A stretch of 64,000 nt of DNA, taken from the NCBI RefSeq assembly GCF_024199845.1, contig NZ_JANADO010000001.1:5456001-5520000 (forward strand), given 5' to 3'. The stretch comes from Bradyrhizobium sp. CCGB12 (lineage in GTDB: Bacteria; Pseudomonadota; Alphaproteobacteria; Rhizobiales; Xanthobacteraceae). The stretch's first letter is position 1; each line of letters begins with the position of its first letter. The notes beneath the pieces were generated by a model that saw only the letters and a list, made by a program, of their open reading frames with translations, made no database searches and was not told the DNA's origin. This document shows positions 47,241 through 55,464 of this stretch, in pieces. A program made the translations under genes and the position numbers.

Positions 47241-47920
47241 TATGAGGCTTCAAAAAGACCGCGGTCCTGCAAAATGGTCATTAGTGTATGATGGTCCTCA
47301 ATGAGATAATCTGGTTGCGCCGCTTGCAAACGTGACGCGGACACACATCCGCCGGTAATGGCTATGCTGATCAAGCCAAGATCGCGTGCAATATCCGTTT
47401 CGACAGGCATGTCCCCGACGATGACAGTTGAGCTTGGGTTCAGATTGTATGCCTGCATATATCGACGAAGCCGCTCCCCTTTGCTCATGCTCTTGAATTG
47501 AGTAGCGCGGCTTTCAAATGCCAGCACTTCCGTGATGCAATCATCGATGCCATGTCTTCGTAATTGGTTGCGAAGGGGATCGAGGATATGGTTACTGACG
47601 ATAATGCTAGAAACGCCCTGTTCTCGTGCTGTTTCCAAAATGCATCGCGCGCCACCGCGCATAACGGCCTTGTCCGCCAAGGGTTCATAGGTGTCGTGAA
47701 ACATAGCACAATCATCTCGGTCGACAGTCTCGATATCCCTGTCCGACATTCCTAGGTTACGAAAGAACGCGGAAAGTGGGACGTCGAAGCTGTCGCGAAA
47801 CGTCTTTACATCGATAGCAGCGCGGCCGAGGCGGCCAAGTATGATGTTCGCGGTTTGCAGCAATGCGTCGGAGTCGTCGAGGAGTGTTCCATTCCAATCG
47901 AATACAAGAGCAGGTTTCAT
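47240..47920 (-). CDS. HAD-superfamily phosphatase (phosphoglycolate phosphatase-like)
   Basis: A protein of 226 residues. The start at 47920 (MKPALVFDWNGTLLDD) is favoured by GAGG 6 bases upstream; an ATG at 47935 would overlap the previous gene by 8 bases. Motif I is FDWNGTLLD (nucleophilic Asp, with Asn where the second Asp is usual), motif II is SSIIVSN, motif III includes a Lys near FKSMSKG, and motif IV is VIVGDMPVETD. An all-helical cap lies between. It would remove phosphate from a small sugar- or acid-phosphate. As the middle gene of the operon it may act on the product of the phosphoribosyltransferase-like protein. The specific substrate is unknown. Confidence 0.82.
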   Translation of the reverse strand: MKPALVFDWNGTLLDDSDALLQTANIILGRLGRAAIDVKTFRDSFDVPLSAFFRNLGMSDRDIETVDRDDCAMFHDTYEPLADKAVMRGGARCILETAREQGVSSIIVSNHILDPLRNQLRRHGIDDCITEVLAFESRATQFKSMSKGERLRRYMQAYNLNPSSTVIVGDMPVETDIARDLGLISIAITGGCVSASRLQAAQPDYLIEDHHTLMTILQDRGLFEAS

Positions 47921-47927
47921 CGTGGCC

Positions 47928-49517
47928 TCATTCACTAGACTTCTTTTCGAGCTGATCAGAAATGAACCTGCTCAAGTTTTCGTTTGCGCGCTTTTGCCCA
48001 GCAGGAGTCGGCATCTCGAACGTAAACGCAGATAGATCGATTCCATCATGTCCCTGCGGCAGCAATGTAAGGAAAGTTTGAAAGGGCAGATACGTGACAG
48101 TGGCAGCGTTGATCGATAGAGCTATTTTGCGCTGAATCACCTCTAGGGTTTGCGGCGCGATCCTATGAAAGCGCAAGCTTTCCTGCCGCATTTCGGTTGG
48201 TAGAGTTTTCCAGATGCGCCAGAACGCTAACTCATCTATGGTCTCTATACCCATACCGTAGTAATTCGGCGCAACGATTGGCGGCGAACCGATTGCCCAA
48301 TGCACAGCTTTGGCACCGGCGCCAAGGAGCATTTTCGTGATTGCCCGGCTTGTATCGCCACGAATGAGAGCTTCGTCGGCTACGATGATGTTTCTATTTC
48401 GCACGTTCCTTCCGTTGAGACGGTACTTTTGCGAAATAAGTGATTTGCGCTCACCAAGCACACCGATAAGCGTCCGCTGATGACAGCCTATCGCGACGAC
48501 TTCATCTCGTTCGACCAGGACAGCCTTCTGTTTGAGCAGAGATGAAAATAAGCCGTCAGCATATGGCGCCCCGGTACGCGGCATGGACGCTACGATTATC
48601 GGCGCGGAGCTTGTTTCGACTGGCAATTGCGGCCAGAGAACGCGCCCCAAGTTCAAGCCTATATTACGACGGGTTGTCAGATTAGATTGTCCACGTACCA
48701 TCGTTCTTGCGTTTGCCAAATAGAGCGTTTCGTAGGCGCAAAGCTTGGGACTATGGCGATCGCGGCCCACAAAGCGGTCAAGGCAATCACCCGTTCTGCC
48801 GTTCACATGCTTAATGTGACTTGGTCGGATTTCGTCGATTTGGCCTTTTAGTCCATAAAACGCACTGTTCTCCGAGGCAAAAAGTAGAAAGCCGTCCTCG
48901 GTTTGCATAAATTCCAAAGGTCGCAAACCACTGCGATTGCGGAAGGCGGTGAGATTTCCGAGGCCGTCCAGCATGAGTGCGCTGACAGCACCGTCAACGA
49001 GGCGGTCGATTTCTTGAAAGACTTTCTCGTAGTCAACAGGCAAAGCGTGCTGCCAGTAATCTCTCTGGCAAATGCGATCGGTCAGCCTGAGCAAGACCTC
49101 CGCATCCAACTTGCTGCTGAACGGATGACCTTCGGTGCGCAGCTCTTCCCTTAGTTCATCAGCGTTGACCAACGCCCCGTTCAAACAAACCGCCAAATGG
49201 CGCAATCCGGCCTTGTGATTGTCAAGCGGCTGCAAGTCAGCGTAGCTCTTTACTGTAAAAGATGGCGTACGAACGTGTGCAATCGCTACATTCGCTCTGA
49301 AACGCGCATCCTGCTCATCATGACCAATCCTTGCCAGTTTGCCTGGCGGCCGACATGACTTCGTATATTGAAAGCCTCCTTCATGCATAAACGCGGCAAC
49401 GCCGAACCCGGCCTGCCCTCGGTTCTCTAGCTTCGGCACCATGTGCTTGAGTTGATCATAAGCGGTCTTTTTTGAGCGGCTTGAAGGCAACACAAACGCG
49501 CCTGCAACACCGGACAT
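47928..49517 (-). CDS. PurF-like amidophosphoribosyltransferase homologue with Ser in place of the catalytic Cys
   Basis: A protein of 529 residues with the two domains of amidophosphoribosyltransferase. The N-terminal Ntn-amidotransferase domain (1 to about 240) keeps the fold: AIAHVRTPS, VCLNGALVNADELREEL and KLDAEVLLRL correspond to PurF blocks. But PurF starts Met-Cys-Gly-Ile and this starts Met-Ser-Gly-Val, so the nucleophile is Ser. The C-terminal phosphoribosyltransferase domain (about 260-470) keeps the PRPP loop as IIVADEALIRGDTS, matching VVLVDDSIVRGTTS. GGAGAC precedes the ATG. It is the first gene of the operon. It probably uses free ammonia or another nucleophile, or the Ser works. 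It is not the housekeeping PurF. Confidence 0.85.
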   Translation of the reverse strand: MSGVAGAFVLPSSRSKKTAYDQLKHMVPKLENRGQAGFGVAAFMHEGGFQYTKSCRPPGKLARIGHDEQDARFRANVAIAHVRTPSFTVKSYADLQPLDNHKAGLRHLAVCLNGALVNADELREELRTEGHPFSSKLDAEVLLRLTDRICQRDYWQHALPVDYEKVFQEIDRLVDGAVSALMLDGLGNLTAFRNRSGLRPLEFMQTEDGFLLFASENSAFYGLKGQIDEIRPSHIKHVNGRTGDCLDRFVGRDRHSPKLCAYETLYLANARTMVRGQSNLTTRRNIGLNLGRVLWPQLPVETSSAPIIVASMPRTGAPYADGLFSSLLKQKAVLVERDEVVAIGCHQRTLIGVLGERKSLISQKYRLNGRNVRNRNIIVADEALIRGDTSRAITKMLLGAGAKAVHWAIGSPPIVAPNYYGMGIETIDELAFWRIWKTLPTEMRQESLRFHRIAPQTLEVIQRKIALSINAATVTYLPFQTFLTLLPQGHDGIDLSAFTFEMPTPAGQKRANENLSRFISDQLEKKSSE

Positions 49518-49593
49518 ACTTTGTCTCCTAGACTATGAGTGATGCATGCGTCGGGTCTTATTGATTTCACCGCTGTTTGGTCGCAGACATCCA

Positions 49594-49609
49594 TGTGTCG
49601 AACTAGACA
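49594..49609. promoter_or_regulatory. NifA-type site in the leader of the PurF-like operon
   Basis: TGTGTCGAACTAGACA is a perfect TGT-N10-ACA and also contains the inner palindrome TGTC...GACA. It lies between the sigma-54 promoter and the gene, that is downstream of the start site, which is unusual though enhancers can act from either side. Confidence 0.5.
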
Positions 49610-49665
49610 CCGAGCGGAGGTAAGCCGCTCGGCCGGCGCGAAACGCATCGTCTTGCACCTCAACA

Positions 49666-49681
49666 AGCAAGGCTCGTACCA
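49666..49681 (-). promoter_or_regulatory. Sigma-54 promoter of the PurF-like operon
   Basis: On the minus strand TGGTACGAGCCTTGCT, with GG and GC exactly 10 bases apart. It differs from the fixA promoter at two of 16 positions. The start site would be near 49655, about 140 bases before the PurF-like gene. Confidence 0.78.
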
Positions 49682-51474
49682 AGGCCCTTATGGCGCGTTA
49701 TGCTTATCTGGACTAGCGAGCTCGGGCGACGGTGTGTGGTCGCAGGATTTTCGTCGCGATGGGCAGGTTTTGATACGTTACGCCCGTGACGTCCAGCCTG
49801 GAGCGCTGCAAGCGCTAACATAACTGCTGTGCTATTTGCGGCCGGTGCGAGCCAAGAACGGAAGAACAGCCTTGAGGACGTCTTTACGCGGAAATAGAGA
49901 GGCCAATGCTGAGCGCGACGTCAACTCCCGGCGGTCCGTTGTCGGAGCGCTAGTGGGCGAAAACGAAATTGACGGCGGCCGAAGACTACGGGCACTCGAG
50001 GCCTTGGCGAAGGAAAGCAGGTATAACAGATCACACTACAGCTAGATCGAGAGCGTCGGCTTCGGCACCGACAATCCGTGGCGGCCACTGATGTGCACCG
50101 ACTCCATGTCGGAGCCGACCATCGCGGTCAGGGCTTCTGGCGGCAAATATGGAATTCTGCCGGAACAGGACTCCAGGCGGCTCTCCACGGCCGTCGTCTC
50201 ACAAGTGCATGTAGCCGCGAACACTGTCCTTACGCCCAGGCTGCCCAACCATTCCACATACGACCATGCTCGAGCTCCTGTCTGGCCTCATGCGGCTATC
50301 CAGCATTCGACGATTGCCGCTGGTGGGACGTTTATGACGCCAGATATGCCAGCATCGTTCAGTGCGTCGACACAATCTCGCGAGCAAACGAACGGATCGA
50401 TCATCACCATCGCTAGGGAAACCTGCGCAGATGCGGTCTTATGAATATTGCGCAAGTTTCGCAAAAGGTGAGTCGTTCCAATCAATGACAGACAAGGTTG
50501 CCATCACGAGCATGGAGCCCGCCGGAAGGTTGTGCAATGAGGGCGCGTGGATTTCCAGGAAGGCGCCCTGGGGTTCGGCTGCTAGTTGAGTGCCGCGCCT
50601 ACCGAAAAATGTCGGCTTCACCGCCTCTACCCGATTATATCCAACCAGACGATGCCGGGTGTCGTCATGCTCAGCCTGCAGCCCGTTTGACCGGCATTCG
50701 GCTTCTGAGCTTCGATCAAGCCGGCACGATTGCCACGACGTGCCGTTTTTCAACTAACTGGCGTGAGGTACTCACGGTTGCCCTTCAAACGCGTTTCAGC
50801 GGAACGGAACGGCGGCTGTATCCGTATGAATCCACATTCCTTCTGGCGAGACACCTCGTCAAGCGCAGTCTCGTGCTCACTAGAGAGGAACCCAGGATTT
50901 GCAATCACGAGACTGCCGATCGTCACGCCACGGGGCGACAGGAGCGCGCATCAGTCTGTCAGTCGCCTCTCAGAATAAGGTGGCGAGCTGCCCGAAGTGA
51001 GCTTGCCGCCGCAAAGCTACGCGCAGAAGGAGGAAGTTTGAGGGTGACTGGCTATCACGACAATCAATTGAAGATTCAGCGACAGGGGGACGTGCCCTCC
51101 TGAGCAGAACAGGTCGCGGCCAGGAGCATGCTCTGGCAATGGGAGGCGCTCATGCGCGGACGCAGCGCTCAGCTATCTGTTGCTGAAATCGTCCCGCTCA
51201 CCTCGCGAACGTCTCGATGTTCAGGAGGTGGACGCAAAATCAGACATGAAGCTGGCATGACATGGATAAGGACTTACAAAGACCCAAAATTTCCGGATGC
51301 TGAACTCAGGAGCGGAAATCAATGCGATCCACCTGGAATATTGGCGATTGAAGGCAGGGCTTCTCCCAAGGTGAAAGCAGCAGCGGTTCATGTCGATCGA
51401 AGACAACCATTCACCCGGCGGCCTCCTCAACAAGATTGAATACTTGGCGTCTCAGCCGCGATCAGACATCCCCA
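49682..51474. other. Long intergenic stretch with gene debris
   Basis: About 1.8 kb. Only the remnant at 50042-50485 has recognisable coding character. Other frames overlap on both strands and show no motifs. Confidence 0.4.
50042..50485 (-). pseudogene. Broken coding region, possibly a TIM-barrel (PEP-hydrolase-like) protein
   Basis: One minus-strand frame reads VMIDPFVCSRDCVDALNDAG and ISGVINVPPAAIVE, meets a TGA near 50290, and continues in the same frame as EWLGSLGVRTVFAATCTCETT and on to a stop at 50042. The pattern recalls TIM-barrel proteins of the phosphoenolpyruvate hydrolase-like group. A further piece in another frame lies upstream (about 50490-50620). It looks like a decayed gene with at least one nonsense mutation and one frameshift. 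The family call is tentative. Confidence 0.35.
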
Positions 51475-51657
51475 TCATAAATGGTTGAGCGCCCGCCTTT
51501 TCGCAGCGAGAAGATGCTTATCGAGCGTTGCGTGAAGCGTATCCCGCAGATCTGGAGGGATCGAGCTGTCTGTGTCGATCACCACCCGAAATTTCCGAAT
51601 GATGTTTTCTATTTTTGCCACCGACGCGAGTGCTTCTTCCATTCGTGACGTAGTCAT
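51475..51657 (-). CDS. Small helical protein, 60 residues, unknown
   Basis: Begins MTTSRMEEALASVAKIENIIRK, ends LLAAKRRALNHL, and is mostly amphipathic helix with a central TDSSIPPDLRDTLHATL. GAGGAA precedes the ATG at good spacing. No family is recognised. It lies downstream of the trpD remnant on the same strand and could be read from the MerR-type promoter at 52165-52195. Confidence 0.45.
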   Translation of the reverse strand: MTTSRMEEALASVAKIENIIRKFRVVIDTDSSIPPDLRDTLHATLDKHLLAAKRRALNHL

Positions 51658-51697
51658 GGCCTATTCCTCGACGCGGAGCGAAAAGTATGTTGAGAGC

Positions 51698-52105
51698 CTA
51701 AGCTTCGGCCATCCTTTTGCCGACCATCTCGGGCGCCAAGACTCCCGCGGCGCCCGGTCCTGAGGAAACCGCGGCCACCTTGTTTGGCCACAGGCACGCC
51801 AGCCCCGGCTCCGATGGAGGAGGCATGCCGAAACGTTGAGCGAGCCGCACGCGTCTCGCGCTTGTGCCAACGATGTCAACGAGATCGGGTGGCTCACTGA
51901 GACGACCCCCACATCGCGCAGACCGCGCCAACGACTTCTTCGACGGTTTCGCCACGCACGCGCATCGTCATCGATAATCCCACCATCTGGAGGGCGCCCG
52001 GGCCGACGCTATACTGTCGAAGGCTGTCGCGGGTTCCTCGCGCGTCAGCTTGACCTCAGTGGCAGCTTTGCCAATGATCGATTGGAGGGCTATCAGTAGA
52101 TTCAC
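51698..52105 (-). pseudogene. trpD: Anthranilate phosphoribosyltransferase (trpD) remnant, N-terminal part
   Basis: Pieces in different frames line up with the start of TrpD. They are NLLIALQSIIGKAATEVKLT from a GTG at 52105, then LSMTMRVRGETVEEVVGAVC about 51910-51975, then DLVDIVGT (glycine-rich PRPP site, mutated) and VAAVSSGPGAAGVL near 51730-51780. At least two frameshifts separate them, and nothing matches beyond about residue 110. The gene is dead. A MerR-type promoter lies about 60 bases upstream of its start. Confidence 0.7.
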
Positions 52106-52164
52106 CGCTATCCGCTCGGCCCCTGTTAGTCGTGATGTCTGCGCGGCGCCAGCTTCACTTTGCG

Positions 52165-52195
52165 ATCTTACAACCTGACGCTACGTCAGATTCAA
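52165..52195 (-). promoter_or_regulatory. MerR-type promoter (copy B) upstream of the trpD remnant
   Basis: On the minus strand TTGAAT, 19 bases, TAAGAT. The spacer holds the perfect dyad CTGACG-TAG-CGTCAG, the most symmetrical of the six together with copy F. It faces the trpD remnant. Confidence 0.55.
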
Positions 52196-52771
52196 GGCCT
52201 CCATGGCATTCTCATGCCAAGAAGATGTCTCTGCTCGACTCAATTCAGCGGTTTTGACTGCAGTGCGTGCGTACAGTTTCCTCCAATCGGCCACTCCCAC
52301 TTCCGCTACATGCCGCACGGCGCCGATAGCTTCACTGTGCTCGCCGTGACGGGTTGCATGCCCTCTGTTGAGGAGTGTTGTCATCGATGATCGATAAAGC
52401 CCTTTGTTCATTGAGGCCAACTGCCGGAGTGTGCCAACCCACACGCAGGTAGATCATAGTCTAGAAGCTGTCGGCCACACAGACGGCCAGGGCTCGCGGA
52501 TGACTGATGGCAAACAAACAGACGAATACACCGCTTGCGCAATGCCTTGATGATGCAGGCGGCCATCTCACGCGCCTTGGCGATCGGGACTGTACCGAGA
52601 GGCACGCATCTGAAACAGATTGGTCTGCGAGCGGGGTTGGTTCGGCTGGCTCTCTATTGCTACACTCGTCCGTGCTTGCATGTGAGATCCGCAGGACGGC
52701 GGTCGTGCACCTCGGGTTACGAGAGGCACCATATGGGAGCCAATTGGGCGTGCATGGCGGTTCGCCATATC
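52196..52771. other. Intergenic, no gene supported
   Basis: About 575 bases with only motif-less frames on both strands. Confidence 0.35.
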
Positions 52772-53077
52772 TCACTTCGAGTTTGGTTTTGCTCTGGCAC
52801 CATCGCGAGCGGAGATCACGTAGCGACATTGATGACTCAAGCTCGCCTGCCTGGCTCTGAGACACGCTGTAATCGCAGCGGGATCCGGGATGTGGTTGCT
52901 ACACAGGCGAAACACGTCATTTATGCAAGCGTCCTTTTCCGCGTCGGTCGGCGGTTGATCTCCCGCAGCAGCCAGTTCGGGGCATAGAGATGCGGCTGCA
53001 ACGCTGACAGTAAAGACGGTTGCATAGCAGATCGTCTTGGATAGCAAATACCAGTGCATTGTTTGGGTGCGAGTCAC
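52772..53077 (-). CDS. Secreted four-cysteine small protein
   Basis: A protein of 101 residues. A GTG start at 53077 is chosen because AAGGGG lies 5-6 bases upstream; MHWYLL is an alternative internal start. The N-terminus (MHWYLLSKTICYATVFTVSVAAASLCPELAAAG, in part) is a signal peptide with an Ala-rich cleavage site. The mature part has four cysteines in the pattern C-X9-C-X12-C-X11-C around DACINDVFRLC, ITACLRARQA and LSHQC. Such Cys-rich periplasmic repeats occur in rhizobia; no function is known. A MerR-type promoter (copy C) faces it about 320 bases upstream. Confidence 0.65.
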   Translation of the reverse strand: MTRTQTMHWYLLSKTICYATVFTVSVAAASLCPELAAAGDQPPTDAEKDACINDVFRLCSNHIPDPAAITACLRARQASLSHQCRYVISARDGARAKPNSK

Positions 53078-53277
53078 GATATCCCCTTCAAGAGTACGTT
53101 GGCGGTAATTGGTGATCCTACGCAGGCGTGATCCAGCTTGTAGCCCAGAGAAGAAGGCTGAAACGTTCGAAGCCGTTAATGGCGGAGGCAAGCGCCTGTC
53201 TTGTACATGTGAAACAAAGGCTCCATTAGACGACAATCACAACTGGCGTAGCGAAATGTCGTCGTCCGAGTTTGCGC

Positions 53278-53466
53278 CTTCCTACACTGACACACCCCTG
53301 TTGGCTTCGCCTCACTCGCGTAGAGCTGTAGGTGAAAAGCGCCCAATTTTTTAGGAGTTTTCAGTGTCGGTGAGGCACCACTTTCGAGGAGGATCGTACA
53401 ATCTAACGTAACGTGCGCTTCAAGCCCTTTCGTAGTTCGATGTGTGAAGATGTCTGAACCTCTACA
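53278..53466 (-). repeat. Repeat unit, leader-only copy (with promoter C)
   Basis: About 189 bases that resemble 53778-53971. Shared stretches include CTTCCTACACTGA at the left end and ATCGTACAATCTAACG and TTCGATGTGTGAA at the right. This copy carries the promoter and leader but not the small membrane-protein gene; it leads instead toward the secreted four-Cys protein. Confidence 0.65.
53393..53423 (-). promoter_or_regulatory. MerR-type promoter (copy C)
   Basis: On the minus strand TTGAAG, 19 bases with ACGTTACGT, TACGAT. It faces the secreted four-Cys gene and lies in a duplicated leader. Confidence 0.5.
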
Positions 53467-53605
53467 GGGCATCTTTGGCCTACGGCACCGCTGCAGAAAA
53501 AGGAATGAAGCCCCGGCATGCGGAAGGGCGACGCCTCGACGGCCTCCGGCTGCCACGTTGACAGCTTCACGAACATGCAGGGATGCATGCTTTGACGAGT
53601 GCAAT

Positions 53606-53767
53606 TCAGTGAAAGAGCATCGCGACTGTCCACCATATTCCAGCCCAGAGCAGCGCATTGTATAGAAGCGCTGCAATCAGCCCGTTGTTGCAGACTCTCC
53701 GGGGCTGCGGAGCATTAACATGTGATCTGCGATAGGCAGTGTTGCATTCGAGCAACGATTGTCTCAT
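53606..53767 (-). CDS. Small single-span membrane protein, copy 2 (53 residues)
   Basis: A paralogue of the protein at 35851-36012 with the same length. It begins MRQSLLECNTAYRRSH and has the span GLIAALLYNALLWAGIW, ending VAMLFH. Differences to copy 1 in the span are mostly silent plus Phe/Tyr and near the end Arg/Trp and Ala/Thr. AGGAAGA lies upstream of the ATG, and a MerR-type promoter (copy D) about 130 bases further. The topology suggests a tail-anchored inner-membrane protein. The function is unknown. Confidence 0.5.
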   Translation of the reverse strand: MRQSLLECNTAYRRSHVNAPQPRRVCNNGLIAALLYNALLWAGIWWTVAMLFH

Positions 53768-53900
53768 GGCATTCGTTCTTCCTACACTGATGCACGTGTT
53801 AGCTTCTCCTCATTCGCCGAGAGCTCTGGGCAGAAAACCGCTCAACCAAAGCGACGACTTTGAGGACGTCTCAGAACCGCTGTAGGCACCAATTGCGACG

Positions 53901-53931
53901 ATCGTACAATCTAACGCTACGTGCGATTCAA
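53901..53931 (-). promoter_or_regulatory. MerR-type promoter (copy D) for the small membrane protein
   Basis: On the minus strand TTGAAT, 19 bases with CACGTAGCGTTAG, TACGAT. It is nearly identical to copy C and lies about 135 bases before the small gene at 53767. Confidence 0.5.
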
Positions 53932-54209
53932 GCCCTTCGGTTCGATGTGTGAATATGTCTTAACTTCTACATTGAGTTGCGCACCCATCCAGGCGCAACA
54001 CTCATCGACCACGTGATCACCACGCCCAACGCAGCCTCTCGAAGCCACTTCAATCGCAAACGACGTCCCCCGCCGTTTCCACTCTTGTGTGCCTCAGAGA
54101 CGTTCGACGTCTTGCAGTCGCCAGCGGACTGGCATCTGAATGGATGCCGTTAATCCCCGTAGCTAATAGCAGATGATGTTTCGATGAGATTGAGCAGCTC
54201 TCTGGGCGT

Positions 54210-55181
54210 TCATGACGTCACGAGCCGTTCAGACGACCCTTCAATCAAAATCAACCGCGATGGGTTATTCAAATCGAACTCCATAACCCGTGGCGCGACG
54301 AGGCGAGCATAGCGCGTGAAAGCGCTCGTCGGTGGAAACCGAATGACGGTATCGCATCGGCCGAGGAGATACATCTCAATCAGAGCAGAAAACCCGCCTT
54401 CGGCGCCAAGTTCTCCATTGTGTAAAGGTCCAGCATGAGGTGCTTGGAAATGCTTTGGGATAACGAAGAGATCGGGGAATACTCCAGATAGCTTTTCGAC
54501 AATCAGCGCGCTGTCCGTACACAAGAACACCTTTATCGGGCTTCTATGCGGTATCGCTTTCGCCTTATGGATGGCAGTACATACCTGCCGAAACGCCAAT
54601 TCTGGATCCGCCCAATAGGGCTTATGTCCCATGATATCTTCGCCGTTGCCGTGACGAACATGCACTCCGATTATGCTGTGTCCCTGAAAGTGCTCCTGGT
54701 AAATGGCATCAATTCGAGCCCGAATTTCGGGTTGGGGTCTGATCGTCCGAAATATCTGCCGTTCGGCATCCGGATCGCAGCGCCACATTAAGCAGGCGTC
54801 GCACACCACAGTGTTAGCGTCAACATCTTCCGGGCTTTGGAAGAGTCGATCCAGTTCGTCACGCTCTTGGAAAATCTGTTCATCTGGCCGATAAACGCAA
54901 TCTATCGGCGCCCTATTCCACCAGCGTGGGAAGAACGGCCCTGGAAATGATACCTGATTGATCTGGTCATCGCAAATGACTGGTACTCCGTCGATCGCTT
55001 GAATTGGCTCGAAGAACACTGGAAAGGCGTTAGTGAATGGTTGATCGATATAACATGAGCCACGCCAATCGATCGCCAACGTCCGCCCGGTCCGCTTTGC
55101 GTAATGCCAAGCTGATGCCAACGACCATAAGCAGTCACCGAATCCGGTTCGTCGTCGAGAAACCACGAACCGATCATTCAT
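54210..55181 (-). CDS. nodZ: NodZ, Nod factor alpha-1,6-fucosyltransferase
   Basis: An enzyme of 323 residues that transfers fucose from GDP-fucose to O-6 of the reducing-end GlcNAc of the Nod factor. The start MNDRFVVSRRRTGFGDCLWS at 55181 matches known NodZ length and N-terminus; the frame opens much earlier (to 55361), and 55199 is another possible start. Visible NodZ/FUT8-type motifs are GVHVRHGNGED (GDP-fucose binding, with the key Arg), FLCTDSA and the late RCDTVIRFPPTSAFTRYA. The end FDLNNPSRLILIEGS is normal. It lies downstream of nolO, separated by 283 bases, as in Bradyrhizobium nod clusters. Confidence 0.95.
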   Translation of the reverse strand: MNDRFVVSRRRTGFGDCLWSLASAWHYAKRTGRTLAIDWRGSCYIDQPFTNAFPVFFEPIQAIDGVPVICDDQINQVSFPGPFFPRWWNRAPIDCVYRPDEQIFQERDELDRLFQSPEDVDANTVVCDACLMWRCDPDAERQIFRTIRPQPEIRARIDAIYQEHFQGHSIIGVHVRHGNGEDIMGHKPYWADPELAFRQVCTAIHKAKAIPHRSPIKVFLCTDSALIVEKLSGVFPDLFVIPKHFQAPHAGPLHNGELGAEGGFSALIEMYLLGRCDTVIRFPPTSAFTRYARLVAPRVMEFDLNNPSRLILIEGSSERLVTS

Positions 55182-55464
55182 CGAGTCACTGACGAGCATT
55201 TTTGCGTTGCCTGTCTCAGTAAGAGGTTGGATAGGAGAACTTACTACAGAACGCCGATCTAAGGTGCCGCCCGATGGCAAACTGAGGATCCGGATCTGCG
55301 GAAGCTCGCGGTGAAAGAGCTTCATAGCTCCGTGCGCCTGGACGCATGAACCTCCGGACATTCACGCGCCGGATCAGGAAGTTGCCAACCCAACACTTGT
55401 GTCAGTGCGGCTGGCATCCTGATCGTTGCGCCGTCTCTCCTTTGCCGCGCCCGCCGGCGGGACT

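Larger units (their letters stand above)
53512..53971 (-). repeat. Repeat unit copy 2 (promoter D, leader, small membrane protein)
   Basis: Right part (53778-53971) duplicates 53278-53466. Left part (53512-53790) matches 35826-36120 in the opposite orientation. This copy is therefore the most complete: promoter, leader and gene in order on the minus strand. Confidence 0.65.
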
